Numbered from the stretch's first letter, positions 15,001 through 26,993 are shown. The stretch: DNA of 64,000 nucleotides from Lineus longissimus (GCF_910592395.1 NC_088319.1:14446001-14510000); one strand, 5' to 3'. A program made the numbers and translations. The notes: a model not told the origin generated them from the sequence alone.

Positions 15001-16412
15001 GTTCAGTCATATATATGCTCATTATGTTATCAAAACGTTGCAGTCACCTTTTTCCAATATTTTGAGCATTTTCTCATTAAAAATTAATCATTGCGTGCAC
15101 TAATGCTTGACGTTGTCATATATACTCTAGTTTCACCTTTCTAAGGCCGCTTCATCAGCTGCTATGAAATCAACACAAATTGGTATCAATTACCGATAAT
15201 ATATCCAAATTTAACTTTGTGAGTGGTATCGATGAGCGCAATATTTCTCGTTTCTTGAACGTTCAGATATGGCCTTGTATGGTTGAAACTAGAGTTATTG
15301 CAAGGCTGCTTTTTGAATGTTTAAAGCTGTACATATCTAACCAAGACGAAGCGCGAGTCACCAGTACATATCTAACTAAGACAAAGACACGAGTCACCAG
15401 GATTTTCGTGGTCGATAATGATGCGTTTAATGAAGTATTTATCGTAACGCGAACACCCATACATTATGCGAACACCTGACTATTAGTCGCCAATCGACGT
15501 TTGTAACGTTTTGTCCTTGGTTACGACATGTACAGTGTGAAATTGTCACAAAATTAGTACTCACAGAAGCCAAGGATCAAGATAGATAATCCAACGTCGA
15601 AATTTGTCAATTATTTTCGTGTTGGTGAAGTTTAACTCGAAACAGTAAACATTGGTCCGTAACAAGGGTCTTCCTACGACATTGACCTATTTGCATCACG
15701 TAAGTATACAGGTATGAATTATCGCCATCAAAATTGCCAAAACGTGACAGCCTAAATAACCTTTCCATGCGACGTTATTGAATAGTTGTGACAGTTTGAA
15801 ATGTTTTGAAAGCTTTTCACTTTTGAATAATTTATCTATTGACGGACCATGGTGGGTATGGCGTACCGGCTTTTTCAAATGAGGGGGATTGAACTTGAAA
15901 ACAGGACATAGCATAGCTTTCGGGCAGATGGCGACAGTAGTTGCTCCTGCCACCAACACTCGTCTCGGGCTCGGGCTCGGGCTCAACTCGTCTCACCGGG
16001 TGGAGCTGTCATTTCGCTAAAAATACTCCGGCTCCCGCCTTGATTGTTTGGGCTACATTTTTCTCCACCCTCGCGGCGTTTGATGAGACAACCTTACTCT
16101 CTGTTCCTTCATCAATTCCTTGACTGAAGAGAGAAGCCTCTCCCGTGAAACGCGTGGTGATTCGCTTTGTATTAACTGCATTGATTGCACTGCTAATTGA
16201 ACAATACCTGTAGGTCAATCATCCTCCGCGTGGACACTATGGCAACGGCCAAGTAATGATCATTCGTGATAGCTTACCTTGTACCGATACTTGTCGTAGA
16301 TGTCATAGTAGGGATCATCGGGGCCGATTGGGACCCGCCTGCTATGGATGGTGTATCTCTCCCCACCGCGTCTGTCGGGGCTCAACCTTAGCACATATTC
16401 AGTGGTGGTCAT
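65..16412 (-). CDS. Doublecortin-domain EMAP-like protein (DCX-EMAP), 5' part; continues beyond the left edge
   Basis: Microtubule-binding protein of the EMAP-like family. The Drosophila DCX-EMAP relative acts in ciliated mechanosensory cells (known family role; the role here is inferred). Ten coding exons join in phase: 16412-16278, 7880-7110, 6278-6005, 5653-5437, 4474-4074, 3953-3878, 3048-2899, 2697-2526, 1987-1892, 241-65, giving 823 codons so far. The start ATG at 16412 has in-frame stops upstream. Domains: DCX1 at about residues 110-195 (GKLVSFFRNGD...), DCX2 about 243-325 and split by an intron (its end reads FIACGMEL), an Arg/Asp/Tyr-rich low-complexity linker about 330-595, the HELP motif about 600-650 (VYGYRGKDSRNNL), then WD40 repeats with ALHPSQPLVATGQ and AVDQSNKHVMTVW. 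The last visible exon ends in a good GTGAGT donor at 64, so the remaining WD repeats lie outside. The first intron is 8.4 kb. An alternative first exon may lie at 20927-22060. Confidence 0.9.
3386..3800. repeat. Minisatellite, ~68-bp unit, 6 copies, in a DCX-EMAP intron
   Basis: Six head-to-tail copies of a unit containing TCAAGCAACATAAACAAC and TTTCAACACCCAAGTAGAGC, 65-75 bp long and well over 90 percent alike. It lies wholly within the intron between the exons at 3953-3878 and 3048-2899. Copies near its left end differ by small insertions. Confidence 0.9.
10613..10652. repeat. Two-copy 20-bp tandem repeat
   Basis: Two adjacent copies of an AT-rich 20-mer built on ATATATAGCATATATGCATC, next to further TATATA sequence. 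Confidence 0.7.
11867..12070. repeat. Two-copy ~100-bp tandem duplication
   Basis: Both copies begin GGTAACCTG then GTGGTCAGTTA, followed by AGTATTTTTG-like sequence and a GTT-rich stretch. The second halves are more diverged. Confidence 0.6.
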
Positions 16413-19212
16413 GTTAAGCTTAGTCAATCTTTCTGAGTCAGTTTCTCATTTTTAGCGTATCCATTGATGCCTCTCCACATGTTCACAAATACTCTGTGAC
16501 ACCTTGTCTAAAAGTCAATTCCTAACTGACAATGAACACTGCCATGCTGACGTGGTTCCACAGACAAAAGGGTACCTACATGAAGTCGCTTCCTTCTCAA
16601 CTGATAAAGCCAGTCATCCATTCCCAGAATGAGAAAAACTCTTAGATACTGGAACATTACAAAACCTTCCAATTAGTACAATCGATCGAAGGAAATTGGA
16701 TCCGTTTAACACAAGAGCGGAATTGTGATTTACCACATTTTCTCCATATTCTTGAGAGACTTGAGGCTAGTAAATCAGAGTGACCCGATCTCGACCAAAC
16801 ACGTCCACCAGTCAAATGATGTTGATGTGGCCTGCTATCTCCCATAGTAACAGGATATTTCACATTGATCACCGATTAACTTCTAAAATCCATTATCACC
16901 AATGATTGATTTCAGTATGACATGCCTGGTTAATGCTGATAGACAAATCATGCCCGTGCATCGGTATGTTTTCCTAAGAATGAAATGTCCTTTAGATGAC
17001 CGAAGATTGATCATCGATGCTGCTGAGTGACGTCATTCCGGTTTTCCAACATGTCACCACTTTTGAACAGTTCAAGAACACACATTCCTTCCACTCCTTC
17101 TGCACGCACTTTCTTCGCCCCACATGTATATACACCAAGCCTATCTCATATCAAATTCATACCCGACATAGCACAAAGAACGACAACTTCGATACAATGC
17201 AAAATATCCTAATCGATGTCAAATTGAAATGCACATAATTGCCTAATTCATCTTCAAACAGCTTGAAAGGCCTTTCGCCAAAGGGGGCACGTTCATCATT
17301 GTCCAGTTGTCAAGTGTTGCCAAACGAATAGGCCGACAAGACGTTCGTATGATCAGGATATGAATGGTTTTTCTGTTTAATTATGATGTGTCTGTTACTA
17401 ATCGTCGATCATTCATTTCATTACTGAAATAATCTGTACAATCATGTATCCCGGCCCTATATCACAAAAGCGCTCCGACTATCATAAGTTCGAGTCATAT
17501 TGACATCTACTTGACCATTATCCTTTATCGGCCATTAATTGGGTATTTGGCACACAAATGGTGTAGTGCTCTTGCGACCAAAAAGCCACCGTACGGTACA
17601 AATATCAGCAACTTACTGCAATCGGAGTATTTAAGACTAACTCTAAAAACGAAAAGACTCTGCCGCAATTGACTGGAAAAGAACCTTTCTTTTGAAGTGT
17701 TTGCCAGTGACTTTCTCTGCCGAAATTACGTGTAAAACGATATTGCCACTTCAATGATTTTTTATTGGATATGTTATGCATCGCTTGAATAGCTGTGAGA
17801 GGCTTTTCATATACATATGTATGTAGCTGATAATCCACCCTCACGAAAAATGGAATTGACGCTTTTCACGGTTTCGATACGCTGTTCGTAGATGGCGTCC
17901 GCTGAAAGCGTGGTTGTCCAGACTCCAGTAACAGCTTTTTAATGGCCTCAGGCGTTGCGGAAGTTGACTGAGGAAATTTGTTCCCAATAAACTTTATTGG
18001 AACGGACACTATGAAAGTTTATTTTCGCAGCTGAACGTCATGGAACGGTGACTCCAAACGTTTCACCAGCAAACCTTCGCTGGCATGATTTAGGAACTGA
18101 TACCGAACTCCGGAGTGGTTGTCTCATCAGGGTAGAGCGAAAATGTAGTGCCACCGATGTTTTCAGCGAAATGCAAAACCTTTGCAAAATGACCAAAAGC
18201 TATACGATTGAAGTCTTTGTATAACGAACATGTTTTAGATTTTCTTTCTCTTCAGTTTTGTTTAACAGTGAGGTATCAAATCAATTCTAAGCCACAACCC
18301 AAGGTTAACGTTGTTTTACGAAAACCTACTGTTCATAAAGAACATGTATAATCCTTGAGTGTATGTAACAAAATGAATATCACCATGTCAACGTATTTTT
18401 CAAAATCTTGGCTCGGATCATTCAGCCTTAATAGCATCGATGTCCCGTCACTATTTTGATTAATTTATTTCCTGGTTACTTTATTGCATGGTGCAGATAG
18501 GTTAGTCACAACTTGCCTTGATAGTGTGGACAGGTTTGATCAACAACTGGAAGATGAATTTCTTGTGAAAGCGTCGATATAGCTGCTGTAGTGTATATAC
18601 CTTACCGAGAAGAATATTCAGGAATTAGCGGTCGGAGAGTTCGCCTATGCCAGTATAAGGACCAGCTAACATTTCTCAAAATCAAACTTAACCTACCGTA
18701 GTAGCTCTATGCTAGCCAATGCAACTAACTGCTATAGCAACAGCCTGCTAGTGACCCTGTTGGTCTAGCCAACTTGATCCGCATATCAACATGTCCTGAT
18801 ACTAAAAGAGTGAGGTTGATTCTTGGAGTATAAATTATCCTCAAATCTCCGAATTTTGATTTTTTACTTCACAATCCAAGAATTGGAACTTTTTGTGAAG
18901 CGAACATGCCATGATGGAGGTGACCCCAAAGACGACGAAAAATCAGAATTCACGAAAAAAACACAGATCATAGTGAAAATAATGCCTTGAATATGATACT
19001 ACATTATAGCTACATTCCTACCCTTTAAAACTCGAATTATGATGCTGGACGGTCCTCGCACGTGTATCTTGTGAAACGCTGAGCCATAGTATGCGTTTCC
19101 ACTGCAAACCGCTTGACAACCATGTGAATAAAATTCCGTGATATTATATACATGTACTGTACATGTACATATTCCACGAGATTATCATTTCATTATATTT
19201 CCACGATTTCAA
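16413..19212. other. Non-coding stretch, nothing recognised
   Basis: Flank upstream of the DCX-EMAP ATG; it would be intron if the acidic exon at 20927-22060 is an alternative start. Only short spurious frames. A 19-bp near-perfect palindrome built on TACATGTAC lies at 19149-19167. Confidence 0.5.
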
Positions 19213-19613
19213 TTAATCAAAAGGGGCAATTTGAAAGTCACGGGCTATTGTTGATACTTTATTAATTTCCAATGTCATGGCGTAGGTTACGCGTCCGTAA
19301 AACCGAGGATCATTGTTCAACATTCCTTGGGGAAAATTAAGGTTATCAAATGTGACAGATCTCGAATTGGACGATATTAGAAACATAGGCCTCACATGTA
19401 GGATATTAATCGTATTCTCTTGAGACGGGAGCAGATTTGATAAGTCTTTGGGACCTGTTGAGAAATCCACGTGGTATAGGGTTCTACTGTAACTCGCAAA
19501 TGAATCTAGTGTCCAGGGCCAAGCATCACCAAAAGCTTTATTGCCCCTTACCCTAATGCTCCCTATGATGAGGTTTCTATGATAGGCGCTATCTTTCCAG
19601 TAAAGTTGCTTTT
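19213..19613 (-). CDS. Orphan candidate terminal exon, unknown product
   Basis: A good acceptor (pyrimidine tract then TTTGCAG) is followed by two bases and 132 open codons to a TAA at 19213. The translation contains DAWPWTLDSFASYSRT and DPRFYGRVTYAMTLEIN and looks like a globular, beta-rich sequence, not low-complexity noise. It needs an upstream exon ending in phase 1. The acidic exon at 20927-22060 ends in phase 0 and would hit a stop if joined here. I find no upstream partner and recognise no family. It may be the last exon of an unseen gene, a relic, or chance. Confidence 0.3.
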
Positions 19614-20926
19614 CTGCAAAGAACAATCTTACTTCGTCTAAATTTCTTTACCAACTGCGCTAAAAATGATCTGCTGGACCATTACTTATAACAGTTCAAT
19701 AAACATAGTTGTCATTTGTCATTTGTACCGAAATAACAGTAGATAAATTTCGGGATCACAGCCTTTACCATGGCAACGGTTTCAAACAAGATCACATTCC
19801 GATTCGTTGAATGTTTACTACCGGTTTGTTGTGGTTTCCTAGTCGATGAGTCATAAAATTATATATTAAAACACTGTACCGTACCATATTTCAAACAAAT
19901 TATGGATTTTGCACTTGAAACGCTCTGTATGGAATAATGTAATACTTATGTTTTGAATATCGGCCAAATTGACATCAAAGTTGTGTACCGAGTGAGTTTA
20001 AAATTGCAGTTTGGAACTGAGCTGCCGTTGACAATTTGATATTGAGGGACGTTATAATGTCCTAGGTCCTCTCAATTGACCCTATTTATGTAGGCTTGAA
20101 TAGTTTTTATACATAGGAGCCGTCGAAGGCAAGAATACCAGCGTAAGACAAAAAGGGCAAGCACCGAAAGGACTGAAGATACATGATGGTGTACATGCAG
20201 AGGATTACCGCGGCAGAAGATATATTTACGCTCGCCATTCGCCACCTTCCTCAAGCAGAAATCATGTAGGTCTTCATGTCAGGTGATAGGTTTTGACAAA
20301 TAATGACCCCCCTATGATCGTGGTCGTGCTGTCTGTGTCGAACAAGCATGATAGCTCTCCTGCGATCGGTGAATACCTGTCAGGAAGTCCAAAATTGCTT
20401 TTTGAGGAAAGTGGTGAATGGTCCGAATATATGTCGCCTGATCTCACCACGGTAATAATCAAGAAATGAAAATGAAAATACTCGCGCATGACTTGTCATA
20501 ACGACTTCATCGATCTACGAATCGAGCGGCTATTTGATCTACAAGGAATATAATCAGAGCAAATTTACCTTGTTAACCAGGTTTTATTATCATATTGGAA
20601 GATTGATTGCAAAGATGGAAAGAGGTTGCCAGACCAGAGGGTTTGCTGTAACAACCATGCAGCTGTCAACAGAGAAACGGCGAGTGTTTCGCAGTTGGTT
20701 TGATATCTACACCAAATGCAGGTGAATCTACCAGAATGATGTGGTGTCTCAGAACAACCGACAGTGACATTCCTTGTGACCTGCATTTATTCGCACCAGT
20801 GTGATTCTTACTTAACTTTCCCTTCATATTTCCTTTTTCTCAGCTGATAACCAGAAGGCATTATGATCACATTCAACACAGTTTATAAGAATAAATGACA
20901 CCAATGTAAGAAACGACCAGCTTTAC

Positions 20927-22060
20927 CTTTTTCTTCCTGACCGGTATTTTGGACCGGTGCTCTTTCGTATCTTTTTGTGCCTCTTTATCATCTCCATCCA
21001 AATCTGACTTCCGGTCCACCTCCAATTCGTCTTCCGATTTCCGGTGTTCTTCTAAATCTTCATCCAATATGTCTCCCTTATAGCCTGCTTCCGCGTTTTC
21101 ATTTTCTTCTCTGTATGTAACGTTCAGACCACAATTTTCTCGTTCGTGTCCATATTTGAGGTCCTTTTCCTTTTCCTGTTGGTGCCTGAGATGTGGATTT
21201 TTAAGGTATTTTGTGAAGTCTTGCTCGTCGTCTGTGGTTTCTAACTCGGGTTCCGAATACCGCCCCTCCGCCTCTTCGTTAACTGAAGGAGGCGACCGTG
21301 ACGGCTCAGGTCTCCGCACTCGATTCCCTAACCCCTTCAACAGGTTCTCCGCTCTCTCTAACACCCTTTGCCTGTCCCCTCTATAATGAATCTTCGGTTC
21401 GGACATAACTTGGCCACCACTACCACTGTGTCCATTCCGAGACGCCCAGTCGTTAATCCCAGAATCCCCACTCCGCCGTCTGTCCGGGTCCTCGTTTTGT
21501 AACATCCTTGTTTTTAGTGGTATTCGTATTTCAATTGGAATGTCCCAATGTTCCAATTCAACCGTTTCACTACCATCCTCGTCTTCTTCTTTCCCTACTT
21601 CTTCCCCCTCTTCCTCTTCTATGATATCATCATGCCCATTAACTGAATTAGTATACTGATCCCAAGTTTTAGGTAAACCTATATCCGATCTCACATCCGT
21701 TAAATCCTTCGGCGTGGATAGCGTGATCGCACCACCAGGGGTCAGGCCAAGCACTTCCGTCTGGATATTCCCACCCCCTAAACTCGCGGTACCCTCTCGC
21801 CGCACAGAAATTGACCCAGGCCTCAAATCCTTTCGCGACACACGTTCACGTCTCCGAACGGGATTGATGAAAACCTCTATATCATCCAGGTTGGAAGTTA
21901 TACTATCCCGTTTACCGTCTGCAGCAGAATTTGAAAGTACCTCGTGATTGCCTATCATCTGTTCGTGGTCGAATGATTCGCGCCATGCGTCTCCAGGCAG
22001 AGGCTCCGTGGCGTTCCCGGCAACCGCATTGATATTTCCAGTGGGCCGTTCACCAGCCAT
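20927..22060 (-). CDS. Acidic low-complexity first exon; separate gene or alternative 5' exon of DCX-EMAP
   Basis: A 378-codon open exon starts with ATG at 22060, with an in-frame TGA shortly upstream. It ends after RKKK at a GTAAAG donor (20926-20921) in phase 0. The product is hydrophilic and acidic, with a Glu/Asp run near residue 145 and many Lys/Arg/Glu near its end. I recognise no domain, signal peptide or membrane segment. The next exon downstream on this strand whose acceptor accepts phase 0 and stays open is exon 2 of DCX-EMAP at 7880. The simplest reading is therefore an alternative first exon giving that protein a long acidic N-terminus. A separate gene with unseen exons is also possible. 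The exon is very probably coding; which transcript it belongs to is inferred. Confidence 0.6.
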
Positions 22061-22831
22061 CTTATTTATTCACCAGAGAGAGTTGTCGTTGCCGTCCCAA
22101 AGAGTAAAATCGATGGCACTATGGAAACGGGATAATTTCGCTCGGAAAGCAACAATGCCCGACAAGAACTAAAAAATCGATCGAAATTACTTTCAGAATA
22201 AACAAATTGAATCCGACAAGTCAATTATACATACATGTGATCATTTGTCTAGCATTATGTCTCGGTGACCTGCTCCAAATGACAAGCAACATTCTCATAT
22301 GTCTTTCAGATCCTGAATGAAGTCAGGTTTGACGTTGCTTCTTATGTTTCACCAGAATGGCTGCAACCATGTCTACACTTTGAGATATTATATGTACCAG
22401 GAGTGATGCTGCTATCCTGTCAACAAGCACCTTAAAAAATATATGCGCTTCCCTTGTCCTACCAGTTGCCTCTCTAAAACCAGTCCGCCAACGCGTAATG
22501 AAACATTGCGCTTATGTATTAAAATTTCTTTTTCAAAGCCACTCCACTCATTATATGGAACATCCAAAAATAATCTGTTTTTGACAACGCTGTTTACACA
22601 TTTTGCATGTTGGGACATGTTTACGCTATTTAAGAGTATATAGTTTCCGCCTGAATTATCTAACTTTCGTCCGATTTCGGCCTCTATTTAAAAATCGATT
22701 TTCGATTGTCGCTTTAAGGGCACTCAAAGTTCTAAACGCACGACATGATCTCACATATTTGATTGTTCCCAGAATACTTACTGTAGTCAACCCATACTGT
22801 TGGCATCCGACTGATTTCGACCGGAACAGAA

Positions 22832-23095
22832 GCGGCGTAGTCGAGTGGTACAGCTCTCGACATATAATCGAAGGGTCATTGGGTTCTATTCCCGGCACCG
22901 CCTCCCTAGTTTGCATCCCTGGGCAAATTGCTTTACTTTTACTTCGATTGCGTCTTCCTTTGAGTGAAACGGAACACCGGGATGCATTGTACCTGGTGTT
23001 GTCTATTGAAAAGCAAGCGAAAGATATTTATGTAAATAGTTGCACCCGCACTTTCTATGCACTTGTATTTACTGTAATAAATGTGAATTGCCATC
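22832..23095 (+). mobile_element. tRNA-derived SINE
   Basis: A tRNA-like head has an A-box-like TAGTCGAGTGGTA (about 22838-22850) and a B box GGGTTCTATTCCC (about 22880-22892), spaced as in a Pol III promoter and followed by CCCTGGGCAAATTGCTTTAC, a body motif common in invertebrate SINEs. The element fades into AT-rich sequence near 23095. No clear target duplication was found. Confidence 0.7.
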
Positions 23096-23458
23096 AACAT
23101 GAAGACAGAGTATTTGATAATAACCAAAAAAAACTATCCAAATGGACAGAAGTCAGAAGCTTGCGTTGGACTTTTCCGTGATCATCAGGTCAAAGCCGAA
23201 TTTGGAACAAGAAGTCGATATTTCAAATTGAATTGACGAAAAACCGTAGTTGCATCAAAAAACACTCATCCTGCCTTGTGGGAGGAATAGGGTACACCAA
23301 TGCACAGCGATCGCTGAAGAATAAAACCGTCCGGAGTAATTTTTATCTGGCGTTTTGTTGAAATTGAAACTTGACATAATGATGAAATTAACGCTTATAA
23401 CGTCGGCGTAAATGGGGAACTTCGTCATTTTCTCGGTTTTGTGCAAGCCGTCAGATCG

Positions 23459-23495
23459 TGACGTCACGACGGAGACAAGACGACGGATGACGTCA
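23459..23495. promoter_or_regulatory. Two perfect CRE/ATF sites
   Basis: The palindrome TGACGTCA occurs at 23459-23466 and again at 23488-23495, 29 bp apart centre to centre and 77-113 bp upstream of the ATG at 23572. This is the usual position for promoter-proximal CREB/ATF sites. No TATA box is evident. Confidence 0.6.
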
Positions 23496-23571
23496 TTAGC
23501 GACTCCAACCTTGACAACAGTCCTCTCGATAGCCCTCGTGCGAAAAGAAGCAAGCCAATTTTCTAAGCAAA

Positions 23572-26251
23572 ATGAGTAGCTTTCTAAGGCAATTTGAGCC
23601 AAAAAAGAAGAGTCGAAACTCCAGCGGTGACTTGAAGTCCGAGCTGCTCCAGCGTAGAGGTAAACAATTGCAAAATTAACTGCAGAATACTTCTGAAACG
23701 TGATATTTCCCAATTTCAACAAATTTCTCATGACGCGCGTCTCTTTCAGCTCCGCTTTTTCCACTTTATAAACATTGGTAGTCATACAAAGTTTAGCTTG
23801 AACTGTTCTTCTGAGAAAAGAAATCAGCAGCAGTTACTTCGGCTGCTAGGAAGTTATGGAAATAGATTTAATGTTGCTTGTAAATAAATTATGACAAAAG
23901 ATCTGTGGAACTCGAGTCCAAGAAGAAGACTCGGTTTCTCGAGTGGGACAGCTGGAGCCATGTACTGAAGTAGAAGACAAATTATTTTGCGTGTTTTTAA
24001 ATGTAGGCCTACGTGTATTTCGATAATTTGTAAATTTATTTAATCCATCATCTTTTTGTCGGTTCAATATATTATTGAAATTGAAGTAATGAGATTATTT
24101 GCCTGTCTTTAGCGACCCAAAGCAGTTGCAACCTGCAACCAATGGGCGAAGCAGGAGTTTGCTCGGGCCAGAGGCAGAGACCGAGGTACATGGGGCCCAG
24201 GTACATGGGGCCCAGATACTTGGGGCCCAGACACGTGGATATGTCACGAAGAAGTCATAATTCCCTGCCAGAAGTGCCTGTACTCGGGGTAGGCATTTTG
24301 CCAGATCGCAGCAATGCTACACCACGGCCAGATGTCACCGTGCCAGTAGCGCCAGAACCCAGGTTCGGCGTGCATAGGCCCAGACACTTGGATGCCTCAC
24401 GCAGAAACCCAACACCACCGCTGCCAGATGTATTCTCCGTGGATGCACCACTGACAGATGATGAAAGAAGTCCCACGCCAATAGCTCCCGTTGTCGGAGT
24501 TGGCTTGCGTAGGCAGCCCAGATACTTACGAGTAGATGTCCAACGCAGTGACCCTACACCGGTACCGCCACCACTGCCGGATGTATTATGCGTTGATGCA
24601 CCACTGCCGAAAAATGGAAGTCGTCCTTCTCACTCTCCATTGCCAATAGGGCCAGTACTCGGAGTCGGCATGCAAAGGCCTGGATACTCGGATGTCCCAC
24701 GCAGCAACCCTACACAACCTGCACTGCCGGGTGTATTCTCCGTTGATGCACCACTGCCGGAAGATGGAAGTCGTCCTTCTTATTCTCCCCTGCCAATAGT
24801 GCCAGTACTCGGAGTTGGCATGCATAGGCCCGGATACTTTGATATCCCACGCAGCAGCCCTACACCGGTACCACCTACACTACCGGATGCACCACTGCCG
24901 GATGTATTCTCCGTTGATGCACCTCTGCCGGGAGATGGTAGTCGTCCTACTTATTCTCCCCTGCCAATAGTGCCAGTACTCGGAGTTGGCATGCATAAGC
25001 CCGGATACTTTGAGGTCCAACGCAGTGACCCTTTCCCCCCTCAGCAGGATGCATATGTGGATGCAGAAACCGGGGTTGGTGTACATAGGCCCGGTTACTT
25101 AGATGCCTCTCGTCGCAACCCATCACCACTGCCGCGTGTATTCTCCGTGGATGCACCACTGCCAGAAGATTTATCGAAGATGCAGGACGATGACGGCTTG
25201 TCCGGCAAGAATACGTGGAGGCCCGCTTACCGGTATGACCTAAGCAGGAGCCCTACTTCACTGCTAAAGATCGAGAGTCTGCAGCAAAGGCAGCACCCTT
25301 CAGTGAAATTAAGGAGAGAAAAGAATGTAAGTCATAATTTCACCGCATTCGGAAAACACCATTCCGTTTTTAGAATGTCTTCGACCCTAAAAAGAAAGAT
25401 CGGAGCCGTCTCTCCAAATGACGCCTCGGGCCACTTTATAGATTGATGATCTAATGAAAAGGGGGACATCAGGCCGGAGCTGGAGGGGATGGGGTCCAAC
25501 TCCGATAAGAATAATTGCATGTATTGTAAGTGTTGGGAGATAGTAAAGACATGCAGTCCTCTTCATTAATCTTAAACTTTATCGGGGCTACCCAGCTGCT
25601 TTCGGTATGCAGCTAGTCTCCCTTTTATTTACTTCATTGACTGTTATAAACCCATTAAACTGTTTCCAGGCTCTTCACCTGACGTCTATCTTGAAAGATA
25701 TTTCATCGGACCACCGCCGCGAAGCAAATGACGACAGTCGTCTGCGCAAAAGCAGTGTCCGCTTCGAGATCCCCGGAATCGAGCCAAGGAAGGTCCACAA
25801 ACACACCAAGCTATCGTGTCCACCTGAAGGTTTGAACTATTGCTTATATAATATACAAAGTCGGCTTCTTGATGACGATTAGATAGTAAGCTTTACTTGA
25901 GAAAGTTTAAAGATTAAAAAACATGCAGCATGTGCCAAACTATGGAAAGACCGTGGTCAGACTGTTATACTAGTGATGGCGCGAGAAATACTGAGACTGG
26001 CCAGTTCAGTTAGACGTGGGTTACTAACCCACCTGTACAGACAATGTTTTAAGACACTTTTTATTCCGCCACATACATAATTTCATTCATATTTATTTCA
26101 AGGTTTGACAAGTGCAATTCCACTTGAGCCATTGATTGATGGACTCGTACCGAGACCACCGAGCACACCTCATAACAAGAAAGCTCGCACTGCTCGCAAT
26201 AGAAACATCCAGACGATAGGGGAGTTGGCTAAACTCCCTCGTCGTTTTTAA
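23572..26251 (+). CDS. Pro-rich tandem-repeat protein with RIF1-like C-terminal tail
   Basis: Four exons join in phase: 23572-23659, 24113-25326, 25670-25829, 26103-26251 (TAA), giving 536 aa. The ATG has an in-frame TAG upstream and two CRE sites about 80-110 bp upstream. Exon 2 encodes about six degenerate repeats of 45-60 aa with the cores VFSVDAPLPEDGSRPSYSPL and PVLGVGMHRPGYFD, after a short PRYMG/PRYLG run. The tail has SILK at 440-443, SSVRFE at about 462-467 and NIQTIGELAKL at 522-532. SILK followed about 20 residues later by an RVxF-like motif is a protein phosphatase 1 docking layout, and NIxTIGxL resembles, from memory, the conserved C-terminal motif of metazoan RIF1. The HEAT-repeat part of RIF1 is absent. 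The RVxF copy is degenerate because no basic residue sits right before VRF. If the intron after 25326 is retained, the protein ends at 25446. No poly(A) signal is evident nearby. Confidence 0.7.
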
Positions 26252-26990
26252 CCTCTCCAAAAACAACAATGAAAATTTCGAGGAAGTCGTCCAAAAGGAA
26301 AATCAACTGAAAATAACATCACATGGATGATTAATCAACTTATCGGATCACACACTACAAGAACTGGAACTTTCTGAGGACTTGACCCTGAACTTTCATA
26401 CGAACTTTTTTTCGGCGGCACAATTTCTCCCTAGGTCCGACTTGCTTCCCCCATACCAAAGGCTTTCGGTGAGAGCTATGTTTTTTTCGTCTTCGTGGCT
26501 GAAGACGTTTTGATGTTTTGCTGGGATCACGCTTGTTGTCGCCGTGAGAGTAGCATACTTGCGTGTTCGTGAGATGATTGCAATGAGGTACAAACTTGTT
26601 AATGCGCTTTCGGGTGTTCTGTATCATATATTGCGCATTTGGCATGGACAAAAATGGAGGTACGTCTGCAGGAATGAACTAAGGGACATAACCTCTTCGA
26701 CGTAATCTTGTATGATCAGATATCTAACTTGCGCATATACTGAGTGGAGTTGATGGGTACCCTTTTGACAGCGCTTTGAATGTGGAACTTGCGCATAAGT
26801 AGTGGCATTTGGACCTTGATAGCGCAATGAGTAACTGATAGACTTATTCTGGAGTGATGCTAGGGGACCACCATAATAAGTTGGGGATGAGTGCAGTTGT
26901 CAGTTGGGCTGGGGTCACAACATGTTTTGAGACCCAACCGTAGAAAGTATTCGCGAACTAACGCCGAATCTTTTCCGTTCTCCATCCATT
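26252..26990. other. Downstream flank, nothing recognised
   Basis: Between the RIF1-tail-like gene and the first satellite array. No exon-like sequence and no obvious AATAAA for the upstream gene. Variants of TTGCGCATA/TTGCGCATT recur near 26632, 26729 and 26788. Confidence 0.4.
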
Positions 26991-26993
26991 CCA

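Larger units (their letters stand above)
7881..16277 (-). other. Large first intron of DCX-EMAP, no gene seen
   Basis: Between two phase-0 exons. Open frames here are short and have no family resemblance. It holds a small tandem duplication (10613-10652), a two-copy ~100-bp duplication (11867-12070), a poly-C run near 12567-12580 and a triple GGGCTC run near 15966. Regulatory elements are possible but none is recognisable. Confidence 0.6.

Noticed and set aside
22832-22900. Functional tRNA gene
   Set aside because: A and B boxes are present but the cloverleaf is poor and the sequence runs on into a SINE body; read as a tRNA-derived SINE.
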